From Nitrospinota bacterium (GTDB lineage: Bacteria; Nitrospinota_A; UBA7883; JACRGQ01), in the NCBI GenBank assembly GCA_016212275.1, contig JACRGR010000004.1, positions 1 through 36,001 of the forward strand: a stretch of 36,001 nt of DNA. The letters run 5' to 3'. The position numbers and the translations under genes were made by a program. Below are positions 26,394 through 32,563 of the stretch, one piece after another. The notes beneath the pieces were generated by a model that saw nothing but the letters and a program-made list of their open reading frames with translations, was not told the origin of the DNA and did not search any database. How positions within the stretch are numbered: the stretch's first letter is position 1; every line of letters starts with the position of its first letter.

Positions 26394-27917
26394 TTACGCT
26401 GAGGGTTTTGCGAAATGTTCCGTGATGCTTTGCGTGAGAGCCTCAATCGTGTATTCGGCCGGTTCGCAGGCAAGGGTGAACCCGAACTTCTTCGCCGTCT
26501 CGGTGGTGACCGGCCCGATGGACGCGGCCTTCACCTTCGCGATGACCTCTTTCAGTTCATCATCCGCGAACATCCCCGCGAAGTTCGATACGGTGGATGA
26601 CGAGGTGAACGTCACCATGTCCACTTTGCCGTCGCGCACCGCTTCCATCACCGCGTCTTTTTTCGCTTGCGGTCGCACGGTGCGGTAAGCCGTCACCACA
26701 TCCACTTGCGCGCCGCGTTTCGCCAGTTCTTCCGGCAGTACCTCGCGCGCTTCTTCGGCGCGGGGGATGAGAACCTTTTTCCCTTTCACGTCGCCGATGG
26801 TTGCCAAGATGCCTTCGGCGCGGAATTCATCCGGCACCAGCACTACACGCATCCCGGTGGCCTCCACCGCCTCGGCGGTCTTTTTGCCGATGGCGCAGAT
26901 CTTCGGCCCGGCCAGCTCGCGTATGTCGCGCCCCGTTTCGCGGAGCCTTTGCAAAAGATAGCCCACGCCGTTCACCGAGGTGAAGATGAGCCAGTCATAA
27001 TTCCCGGCGCTTGAGATCGCCTTGTCGAGCGCGTCCCAGCTTTCCGGCGCGGTCGTTTCGATGGTGGGGAACTCGATGACGGACGCGCCAAGCTCTTCCA
27101 GCTTTTGCGAAAAGCCGCTGGCCTGCGCCCGCGCGCGGGTAACGATGATGCGCCGCCCGAACAGCGGTTTTTTTTCGAACCAGTTGAGCTTTCCGCGCAG
27201 GTTCACCACTTCCCCCACCACGATGAGCGTGGGGGGCGCCACCTTTTCGCGCTCGGCGATGGCGGCTATGGTCTCCAGCGTGCCGATCCACGTTTGTTGG
27301 TTGGGCATGGTGCCCCAGCGCACCAGCGCCACCGGGGTCTTTGGCGAGCGCCCGTGCTTCATCAGGTTTTTGGTGATGTCCGGCAGGTTTTTCACCCCCA
27401 TGTAAAACACCAGCGTCCCGATGCCGGTTGCTATCTTGTCCCACTGGATGGCGGTATCGTCTTTGGTCGGGTCTTCGTGGCCGGTGATGAACGCCATGGT
27501 GGATGTGCAGGAGCGGTGCGTGATCGGGATGCCCGCGTACGCCGGACCCGCCACGCCGGAAGTCACGCCCGGCACCACTTCGAACGCCGCGCCGGCCTCG
27601 ATCAATTCTTCCGCTTCTTCGCCGCCGCGCCCGAAGACGTAGGGATCGCCCCCTTTCAGGCGCGCGATGGTTTTGCCTTCTTTCACGCGCTTGACGAGGA
27701 GCTTGTTTATCTCTTCCTGCGGGAGTGTGTGGTCGCCCCCTTTTTTGCCGACGTAGATGATCTCCGCGTCCGGCCTGGCCGATTCCAATAGGCGCGGGTT
27801 GGCCAGATAGTCGTACACGATGATGTCGCACGTTTTGATCAGTTCCATGCCGCGCACGGTGATGAGGCCGAGGTCGCCCGGCCCGGCCCCGATGAGGTAC
27901 ACTTTTCCCTGTTTCAT
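26394..27917 (-). CDS. cobA-hemD: fused uroporphyrinogen-III C-methyltransferase / uroporphyrinogen-III synthase
   Basis: Bifunctional tetrapyrrole enzyme of 507 residues. The N-terminal half (to about 240) is the SAM-dependent methyltransferase, with YLIGAGPGDLGLIT, GGDPYVFGRGGEE and the GVTSGVAGPAYAGIPITHR segment. The C-terminal half (about 255-500) is HemD, beginning at GRRIIVTRARAQASGF. Together they make uroporphyrinogen III and methylate it to precorrin-2 for siroheme, cobalamin or heme d1. I start at the ATG complementary to 27915-27917; a TTG three codons earlier is possible. No Shine-Dalgarno is seen, and a -10-like TATACT ends eight bases before the ATG, so a leaderless mRNA is possible. 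Confidence 0.93.
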   Translation of the reverse strand: MKQGKVYLIGAGPGDLGLITVRGMELIKTCDIIVYDYLANPRLLESARPDAEIIYVGKKGGDHTLPQEEINKLLVKRVKEGKTIARLKGGDPYVFGRGGEEAEELIEAGAAFEVVPGVTSGVAGPAYAGIPITHRSCTSTMAFITGHEDPTKDDTAIQWDKIATGIGTLVFYMGVKNLPDITKNLMKHGRSPKTPVALVRWGTMPNQQTWIGTLETIAAIAEREKVAPPTLIVVGEVVNLRGKLNWFEKKPLFGRRIIVTRARAQASGFSQKLEELGASVIEFPTIETTAPESWDALDKAISSAGNYDWLIFTSVNGVGYLLQRLRETGRDIRELAGPKICAIGKKTAEAVEATGMRVVLVPDEFRAEGILATIGDVKGKKVLIPRAEEAREVLPEELAKRGAQVDVVTAYRTVRPQAKKDAVMEAVRDGKVDMVTFTSSSTVSNFAGMFADDELKEVIAKVKAASIGPVTTETAKKFGFTLACEPAEYTIEALTQSITEHFAKPSA

Positions 27918-28026
27918 GAATTGCAAGTATACAATAGAGAAGCTAGGGCCACAGAGGAAAAAAGGGAGAATTCAACCCTGTACCCCAAGATGGGCACGGG
28001 ACGAGGGAAGTGTGAGAGACGAATTC

Positions 28027-28102
28027 AACCACGGATACACACGGATGGACACGGATGGGTTGTTTAAAATTCATCGGTGTTTATCCGTGTTCATCAGTGG
28101 TT
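28027..28102. repeat. long imperfect inverted repeat (two 31-base arms)
   Basis: Arms 28027-28057 and 28072-28102 pair at 25 of 31 positions around a 14-base loop. Each arm is itself built of repeated ACACGGAT-type units. This unit (CACGGATN2ACACGGAT) is a widespread intergenic repeat in many bacterial genomes, from general knowledge. A 10-base direct repeat GAATTCAACC also occurs at 27968-27977 and 28021-28030, next to it. It lies between the divergent starts of cobA-hemD and the membrane protein gene, in a 216-base gap with no other feature. Confidence 0.8.
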
Positions 28103-28133
28103 CATTCCTCTCCCTAACTTGAAGGAGCGGTAA

Positions 28134-28688
28134 ATGATAGGGAAACTATATGGGTTCGTGAGCCGGTTCGCGGGGTGGTGGACGCTCGTGCCGTTCGGCG
28201 CGCTGTCCGTGGCGTTCATCCTGCTCACGGGGGTGGTGGATAGCCCCATCAATCATTCGCGCCTGATGGCGATGTCCGGCGGGGTGGACCTTCTCGACCA
28301 GCGTTGGTACTACACGGCGGATGAGGCATTCCGCGCGCTGGAGGCGTATGGCGAAAAGGGACGGCGGTTTTACCAGTTCTTTTTGCTGGGTGATTTTCTG
28401 TTCCTCATCGCGTATTCCGTTGCCCTGTGCTCGGTCCTCGCGCTCATCTTGCGGAAGGCATTGCCGCCGGAAAGCGCCATGAACCGGTTGATACTTCTCC
28501 CCTTTTTGGCGGGCGGCTTGGACTACCTGGAAAACTTCTCCCTGTTGGCTATGCTCAACCGGTATCCGGCCCATGCGGAGATCGCGTCCATGACCGCCGG
28601 GATATTCACTCTGGGCAAATGGCTTGCCGCGTCGGCCACCCTGTTGACGCTGGCGTGGGGACTCGCGCTGGCGGTGCGGAAACGCTGA
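28134..28688 (+). CDS. conserved-looking membrane protein of unknown function
   Basis: Not recognised. The 184 residues contain about four hydrophobic helices (around 18-36, 80-105, 118-140 and 155-180) linked by a polar periplasmic or cytoplasmic loop with YYTADEAFRALEAYGEKGRRFY. No catalytic motif is seen. The ATG has GGAGCGG upstream. It is followed by a GC-rich palindrome, so it may be a single-gene unit. Confidence 0.7.
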   Translation: MIGKLYGFVSRFAGWWTLVPFGALSVAFILLTGVVDSPINHSRLMAMSGGVDLLDQRWYYTADEAFRALEAYGEKGRRFYQFFLLGDFLFLIAYSVALCSVLALILRKALPPESAMNRLILLPFLAGGLDYLENFSLLAMLNRYPAHAEIASMTAGIFTLGKWLAASATLLTLAWGLALAVRKR

Positions 28689-28705
28689 CCCCCGGTTTGA
28701 CGGAG

Positions 28706-28756
28706 AACCTCCCCCCGCCCCCTCCTTTTTCCAAAGGAGGGGATGAAGGGGTGGTT
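28706..28756. repeat. GC-rich palindromic repeat, REP-like, possible terminator
   Basis: A perfect 10-base-pair stem (28719-28728 CCCCTCCTTT with 28733-28742 AAAGGAGGGG, loop TTCC) is nested in an outer pairing of AACCTCCCC (28706-28714) with GGGGTGGTT (28748-28756). Similar C-rich/G-rich palindromes occur as intergenic repeats in many genomes. It sits just after the membrane protein gene and may stop its transcript, though no T-run follows the hairpin. Confidence 0.6.
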
Positions 28757-28858
28757 GCCCCCTGACCGTCATCAATCCGCGATGCGGAAGCGGAAACGGT
28801 TGACTTGAACCGTCCCCCCTTTTATCCTAAACCAGACCAACCAAGAAAGCGGGGGCAG

Positions 28859-29092
28859 ATGGGCGGCGAAACCGAAAAAGAGATCCTGAAACTCCTCGAA
28901 GAGGCCATGCAACGCGAGCGGACAGCGGAAGACCTGTACCGCACCGGCGCGGAGCTTGCCAAGCGTCCGGCGATGCGCGAGATGTTCCTGAAACTGGCGG
29001 TGGAGGAAATGCGGCACGAGGAGACCCTGCGCAAGGAATACCACGCCATAAAGAAACGGCTGGGGCTGAAGATCCTGCGCGATGAGAAGTAG
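28859..29092 (+). CDS. half-size ferritin-like (rubrerythrin-type) protein
   Basis: A 77-residue, almost wholly helical protein that resembles one helix pair of the rubrerythrin/ferritin fold. Likely metal ligands are Glu20 in QRERTAEDLY and the pair Glu50/His53 in EEMRHEE (the ExxH motif). A full four-helix diiron site would need two copies, so a dimer is expected if it binds iron. The ATG at 28859 follows a G-rich tract; an upstream TTG at 28805 would add 18 residues of low-complexity sequence and seems less likely. Its end overlaps the next gene, suggesting coupling. Ferritin-like is a family-level call; the substrate is unknown. Confidence 0.6.
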   Translation: MGGETEKEILKLLEEAMQRERTAEDLYRTGAELAKRPAMREMFLKLAVEEMRHEETLRKEYHAIKKRLGLKILRDEK

Positions 29093-29540
29093 GAACATCG
29101 CCGTTATCGGCGCATCCTCCGCCACGGCGGGGGAAGAGGCGCTGGCGGAAGAGGCTGGCCGCGCCATAGCCGCCGAAGGGTGGGCGCTGGTCTGCGGCGG
29201 GCTGGGGGGCGTGATGTCCGCCGCGTCCAAAGGGGCGCGGTCGGCGGGTGGCCTTGTCATCGGCATCCTTCCCGGCTATCGGCACGACGAGGGGAATCCG
29301 CACCTTTCCGTGGCGCTACCCACCGGGCTGGGCCACGCGCGCAACGCGGTGATAGCCGCCAGCGCCGAGGGAGTGGTGGCGGTGGGTGGCGAACACGGAA
29401 CGCTTTCGGAGATCGCATTGGCATTGAAGATGGGGAAACCGGTGGCCGCGTTGCAGTCACAGTGGAGCTCGGTGCCCGGCGTGGAAACAGTTGCCTCGGC
29501 GGAAGAGGCGGTCGCATTCCTGAAAAAGCGCCTTGCGTAA
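29082..29540 (+). CDS. TIGR00725/LOG-like Rossmann-fold protein
   Basis: Cytoplasmic 152-residue protein with the nucleotide-binding pattern of the LOG/TIGR00725 group: an N-terminal IAVIGASSAT, the glycine loop CGGLGGVMSAASKGA, GILPGYRHDEGN, and the GGEHGTLSEIA motif that matches the GGxGTxxE signature. LOG enzymes cleave nucleotide-linked cytokinin or purine nucleotides; the TIGR00725 members are largely uncharacterised. It overlaps the previous gene by 11 bases and the next by 8. Confidence 0.75.
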   Translation: MRSRNIAVIGASSATAGEEALAEEAGRAIAAEGWALVCGGLGGVMSAASKGARSAGGLVIGILPGYRHDEGNPHLSVALPTGLGHARNAVIAASAEGVVAVGGEHGTLSEIALALKMGKPVAALQSQWSSVPGVETVASAEEAVAFLKKRLA

Positions 29541-30267
29541 GAAATTATTGATTCCCCTGCTCGTGTTGTGCGTGGCGGCTTGCGCTTCCACCCCACCGGG
29601 CAAAACGCTCCGGCGCGCGCCACGGGCCGAGGCGAAGAATATGTATGTGGCGGGGCGTGGGGAAACGCTGGAATCGGTCGCGAAGAAGTTCGACATTTCC
29701 GTAGCCGCCCTCAAAAAAGCGAACAACCTCTCGCGGGACGAAGTGACGGAGGGGCAACGGCTTACGATTCCCGCCGCCCAGTCCGGTTCGTTTCTGCCGC
29801 CCAACGGCAAGGGGGAAGAGCCGGTGGCGGGCAAGATGCGGTCAAGGCCGCGGGTGAAGGCGTTGGCGCCATCCGGCCCCGCGCCCCGCATTGCGGAAAA
29901 CCTTGTCTGGCCGGTATCGGGCGGGTCGGTCAGTTCGGGGTTTGGCATCCGGCGCAACGGCAAACACGACGGCATAGACATAACGGCGCGGGAAGGGACA
30001 AAGATCGGCGCGGCCAGCGCGGGTACGGTGATCTTCAGCGGGTGGGGGCCATCTGGTTATGGGTTCATAGTGGTCATCAAACATTCCGAGGAACTGGTGA
30101 CGGTGTATGCACACAACCAGAAGAACCTGGTGGAGCGGGGCCAAGCGGTCACGCAGGGTCAGCCTATCGCATTGGTCGGGCACAGCGGGCGGGCGGAAGC
30201 ATCGCACTGTCATTTCGAGGTGCGGGTGAGCCGTGTGGCCTACGATCCGATGGAATATCTCAAATAG
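29533..30267 (+). CDS. LysM and M23 peptidase lipoprotein (NlpD/EnvC-like)
   Basis: Envelope lipoprotein of 244 residues. Start is TTG at 29533, giving MRKKLLIP and a lipobox VAAC (Cys17). A LysM domain spans about 37-80 (VAGRGETLESVAKKF to GQRLTIP). The M23 domain at about 125-244 retains the zinc and catalytic residues: HDGID (His145, Asp149), YAH (His194) and HCH (His225, His227). It could cut peptidoglycan cross-links, or regulate an amidase as NlpD does. Last gene before the AT-rich region. Confidence 0.85.
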   Translation: MRKKLLIPLLVLCVAACASTPPGKTLRRAPRAEAKNMYVAGRGETLESVAKKFDISVAALKKANNLSRDEVTEGQRLTIPAAQSGSFLPPNGKGEEPVAGKMRSRPRVKALAPSGPAPRIAENLVWPVSGGSVSSGFGIRRNGKHDGIDITAREGTKIGAASAGTVIFSGWGPSGYGFIVVIKHSEELVTVYAHNQKNLVERGQAVTQGQPIALVGHSGRAEASHCHFEVRVSRVAYDPMEYLK

Positions 30268-30452
30268 AAAATCATCGGTCGGTATGGAATGGTACGATTT
30301 TTATTTTGAAGGGGAATATCCGCAACGGATTCGTATTTTGTAACTCTTTCAATTCAATCCGTTAATTTTTTCCGCACAGCAACGATGTAATTCTTCTGAC
30401 ATTGCGGTCAAAAACCGCCCGCCGATTTTTCCTATATTCCGCGCGAAAAACA

Positions 30453-30486
30453 TTATCCACATGTTTTGTGGAAAACCTGTGGATAA
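30453..30486. promoter_or_regulatory. cluster of three DnaA boxes
   Basis: Three 9-base boxes in 34 bases: TTATCCACA on plus (30453-30461), then TTTTCCACA (30467-30475) and TTATCCACA (30478-30486) read on minus. Two are exact matches to the consensus; the first and last face each other, making an inverted pair. Such dense spacing is unlikely by chance and suggests DnaA binding, either for initiation or for DnaA titration. Confidence 0.7.
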
Positions 30487-30824
30487 CTTAAAAAATTACC
30501 CGGGTTCCCGCGAAAAAGCGGGGATTTTTACAAAATGGTTAATGTTTAACCAGTGAATTATCCATTTGTTTTCAGTGCGTTGCATTGAACCATCGCTTTT
30601 TAAAAGGGTTATGGTTTTGTGTCGCAAATTGCCTCAAAAGTTATCAACATAAAAACCAAAAAACCTGTTTTTCCCTTTAAATACGATGAAATTCTCCCCC
30701 CAAAAAACCGCTCAATTTTCATTTTTTCCGGTATTTTTCTTTCCACGGATGCAAATGCGGGAATGCTATCTCTCTACAGTTTTGCTCGAGCGCTATTCGG
30801 GTGTGGCATTTGCCGGGGCGATCA

Positions 30825-30840
30825 TGAATTCGCGAATTCA
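30825..30840. promoter_or_regulatory. perfect 16-base palindrome
   Basis: TGAATTCGCGAATTCA reads the same on both strands and lies 122 bases ahead of the acidic zinc-ribbon gene. A dimeric regulator could bind it, but nothing else supports a role. Confidence 0.35.
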
Positions 30841-30962
30841 GAGCCACCTTTTTTAGTTAGCTTCCACGATTTAGATTCTTTATTCCCTTTGGCTTGGGTG
30901 GTTGGATTGCGCAAGGCATTAATTTTTTGTATTTGAAAAAGTGTGATAAGTTATTGAACAAG

Positions 30963-31976
30963 ATGAAATGCCCGAAATGCGCCTATAGCAGTTTCGAATA
31001 TTTGAACACCTGCAAAAAATGCGGTAACGACCTTACCGTTCACAAGACGGAACTGGGAATTGATTTTCCGCGCGCGGAGAGCTTGGGGATCATGGCGGTC
31101 ATCCGGCAGGAGACTGCGGGCATTTCCGCCGAGACGGCGGTTGCCGTTGCGGAAGAGGCCGAAGGCGGGGAAGTGCTTTCCGGCACGTCCGGCATCGAGG
31201 CGGCTATTACCGCCGATACCGATTTCAAGGACTTGGGCGCCGGCATTGACCTTGAAGAGCATGGGGACCTCGATCTTTCGGGAATCGGCGAATCCGCCGA
31301 TGAGACCGCCTCCATCAGCCTTCCTTCGATAGAAGAAGAGGAAATATCGCTCGGAGGCGAGGAAACCGCTCCCGTAGGTGATAAAGAGGAAGAGTTTTCG
31401 CTCGATTTGAGCGGATTGGAAGAAGCCGTTCCGGCTTCCGCCGCGGTGGAAGAGACGAAAGCGGAAGAAATGGATCTTGGCGAATTTGATTTGAGCGAAC
31501 CGGAGGCTGGCCCCGCTTCCGCCGCCGTGAGCGAGGAAATACCCGACATCGAGGAAAACGAACCCCATGTTGCCGATGAATCAACCGGTTCGCAGTTGGA
31601 AGGCGCTTTAGGCTTGGGCGAAGAAGACGAAACGGTGGTTCCGTCCGCCGAGCCTGCCGGTCTCGAAGATATTTCCTTGGATCTTGGCGGTGAAATAATT
31701 CCCGGAGAACCCGCCGAAGCTGAAAAGGTGGAGGATGCGGGGCTTGATCTGGGGGACTTGGACTTCGATGCGCATATGGAAGTGGCCGCGGAAGCGGCCA
31801 AAGAGGAACCCGCCCCTTCAGCCGATCTGGACGGGCTGGATCTCGATCTGGATCTCTCGGACATTGATCTTGACCATGTTGGCGGGGAACCGGAGAAGAA
31901 AGAGGGCAAGGAAAAGAAAAAAGAGGAAGATCTTGGCGACCTCGATATAAACCTCGACGCTCTGAAACTTGAATAG
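30963..31976 (+). CDS. zinc-ribbon protein with long acidic low-complexity tail
   Basis: Not a recognised family. The N-terminus is a compact zinc ribbon (Cys3, Cys6, Cys17, Cys20; MKCPKCAY then CKKCGNDL). The remaining 300 or so residues of the 337 are dominated by Glu, Asp, Ala, Ser and Leu, with loosely repeated units such as LDLSG, DLDLSDIDLD and EEEEISL, and no predicted membrane segment. Such a tail is likely disordered or forms short hydrophobic-acidic repeats. Start 30963 is set by the ribbon; an earlier in-frame start at 30894 would add an unlikely 23 residues. The RDD gene follows directly. Confidence 0.65.
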   Translation: MKCPKCAYSSFEYLNTCKKCGNDLTVHKTELGIDFPRAESLGIMAVIRQETAGISAETAVAVAEEAEGGEVLSGTSGIEAAITADTDFKDLGAGIDLEEHGDLDLSGIGESADETASISLPSIEEEEISLGGEETAPVGDKEEEFSLDLSGLEEAVPASAAVEETKAEEMDLGEFDLSEPEAGPASAAVSEEIPDIEENEPHVADESTGSQLEGALGLGEEDETVVPSAEPAGLEDISLDLGGEIIPGEPAEAEKVEDAGLDLGDLDFDAHMEVAAEAAKEEPAPSADLDGLDLDLDLSDIDLDHVGGEPEKKEGKEKKKEEDLGDLDINLDALKLE

Positions 31977-32442
31977 TCAAACTTCCACCGCCGTTTCCGG
32001 CGATATGCTTTTTGAAAGATCTCCGTCCTACGCCGGATTTATCCGCCGGTCTTTGGCGTTCGCCATAGATTTCCTCATCATTGCCTCTTTCATTTACCTC
32101 ACCGGGCACGGCGCGGTGTCAGTGGCTGGCCCGGAAGGGGCCGATGATTGGCGTCTATTCCGTTTGGCGGCGCTCATCGGATTTTTTTCCGCTGTTTTCC
32201 CCTTTGTATACTTCGTGTGGTTTCACGCCACCGGGGGCCAAACGCCGGGGAAGAAAGCGGTAGGCATCAAGGTGGCGGGGTACGGCGGCGGGGAGGTAAG
32301 TCCGGCGCGGAGCGTGTTCCGCACGCTTGGCTATCTGGTGTCGGCCCTGTTCTTTTTTCTCGGATTTTTGTGGCCCGTTTTCGACCGGCGCGGCCAAGCA
32401 TGGCACGACAAGATCGCCGGTACGGTAGTGGTGGAAATTTGA
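31969..32442 (+). CDS. RDD-family membrane protein
   Basis: Small inner-membrane protein of 157 residues with three hydrophobic helices and the RDD hallmarks FIRRSLAFAIDFLI, TPGKKAVGIKV and DRRGQAWHDKIAGT. Members are mostly of unknown function; some affect ion homeostasis. The start is either TTG at 31969, overlapping the previous stop, or ATG at 32005, which would still keep the first Arg-Asp motif. Bases 32269-32387 recur exactly at the right end of the window. Confidence 0.8.
   Translation: MNSQTSTAVSGDMLFERSPSYAGFIRRSLAFAIDFLIIASFIYLTGHGAVSVAGPEGADDWRLFRLAALIGFFSAVFPFVYFVWFHATGGQTPGKKAVGIKVAGYGGGEVSPARSVFRTLGYLVSALFFFLGFLWPVFDRRGQAWHDKIAGTVVVEI
32269..32387 (+). repeat. 119-base exact repeat, copy 1 (inside the RDD gene)
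   Basis: Identical base for base to 35883-36001 at an offset of 3614. This copy is in its natural context: the encoded stretch completes a normal RDD domain and the gene continues to its stop at 32442. Confidence 0.97.
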
Positions 32443-32489
32443 CCGGCGATACCCGTCTCCCCCGCCAGCCAGAACGGTACGCATTTTCA

Positions 32490-32507
32490 TTATTGCGCGC
32501 GTAATAA
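32490..32507. promoter_or_regulatory. 18-base near-perfect palindrome upstream of the histidine kinase
   Basis: TTATTGCGCGCGTAATAA pairs at eight of nine positions. It lies in the 121-base gap between the RDD and kinase genes, about 57-70 bases before the likely kinase start. It may be an operator or a hairpin ending the upstream transcript; no T-run follows. Confidence 0.3.
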
Positions 32508-32563
32508 ATTCGCGCTTGGCACCACTAACCATGTTAGGGATAGTGGGTAGCCTGATAGGGAGA

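Larger units (their letters stand above)
30268..30962. other. AT-rich non-coding region with DnaA boxes, candidate replication origin
   Basis: These 695 bases are clearly more AT-rich than the flanks and hold no credible gene; a 105-codon open frame at 30619-30936 has no family-like sequence. Two perfect DnaA boxes and further close matches are present: TTATCCACA (30453-30461), TGTGGAAAA (30467-30475, complement TTTTCCACA), TGTGGATAA (30478-30486), TTATCCATT (30558-30566) and TTATCAACA (30641-30649). A/T tracts follow the cluster, as in origins. A small hairpin (30507-30522, CCCGC/GCGGG) followed by a T-run lies inside. Against an origin: dnaA, dnaN, mnmG or parAB are not in the window, and the genes to the left read toward the region. 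Confidence 0.5.

Noticed and set aside
30619-30936. 105-codon open frame in the AT-rich region
   Set aside because: Overlaps a DnaA-like box and AT tracts, has no recognisable domain, and the surrounding region looks non-coding.
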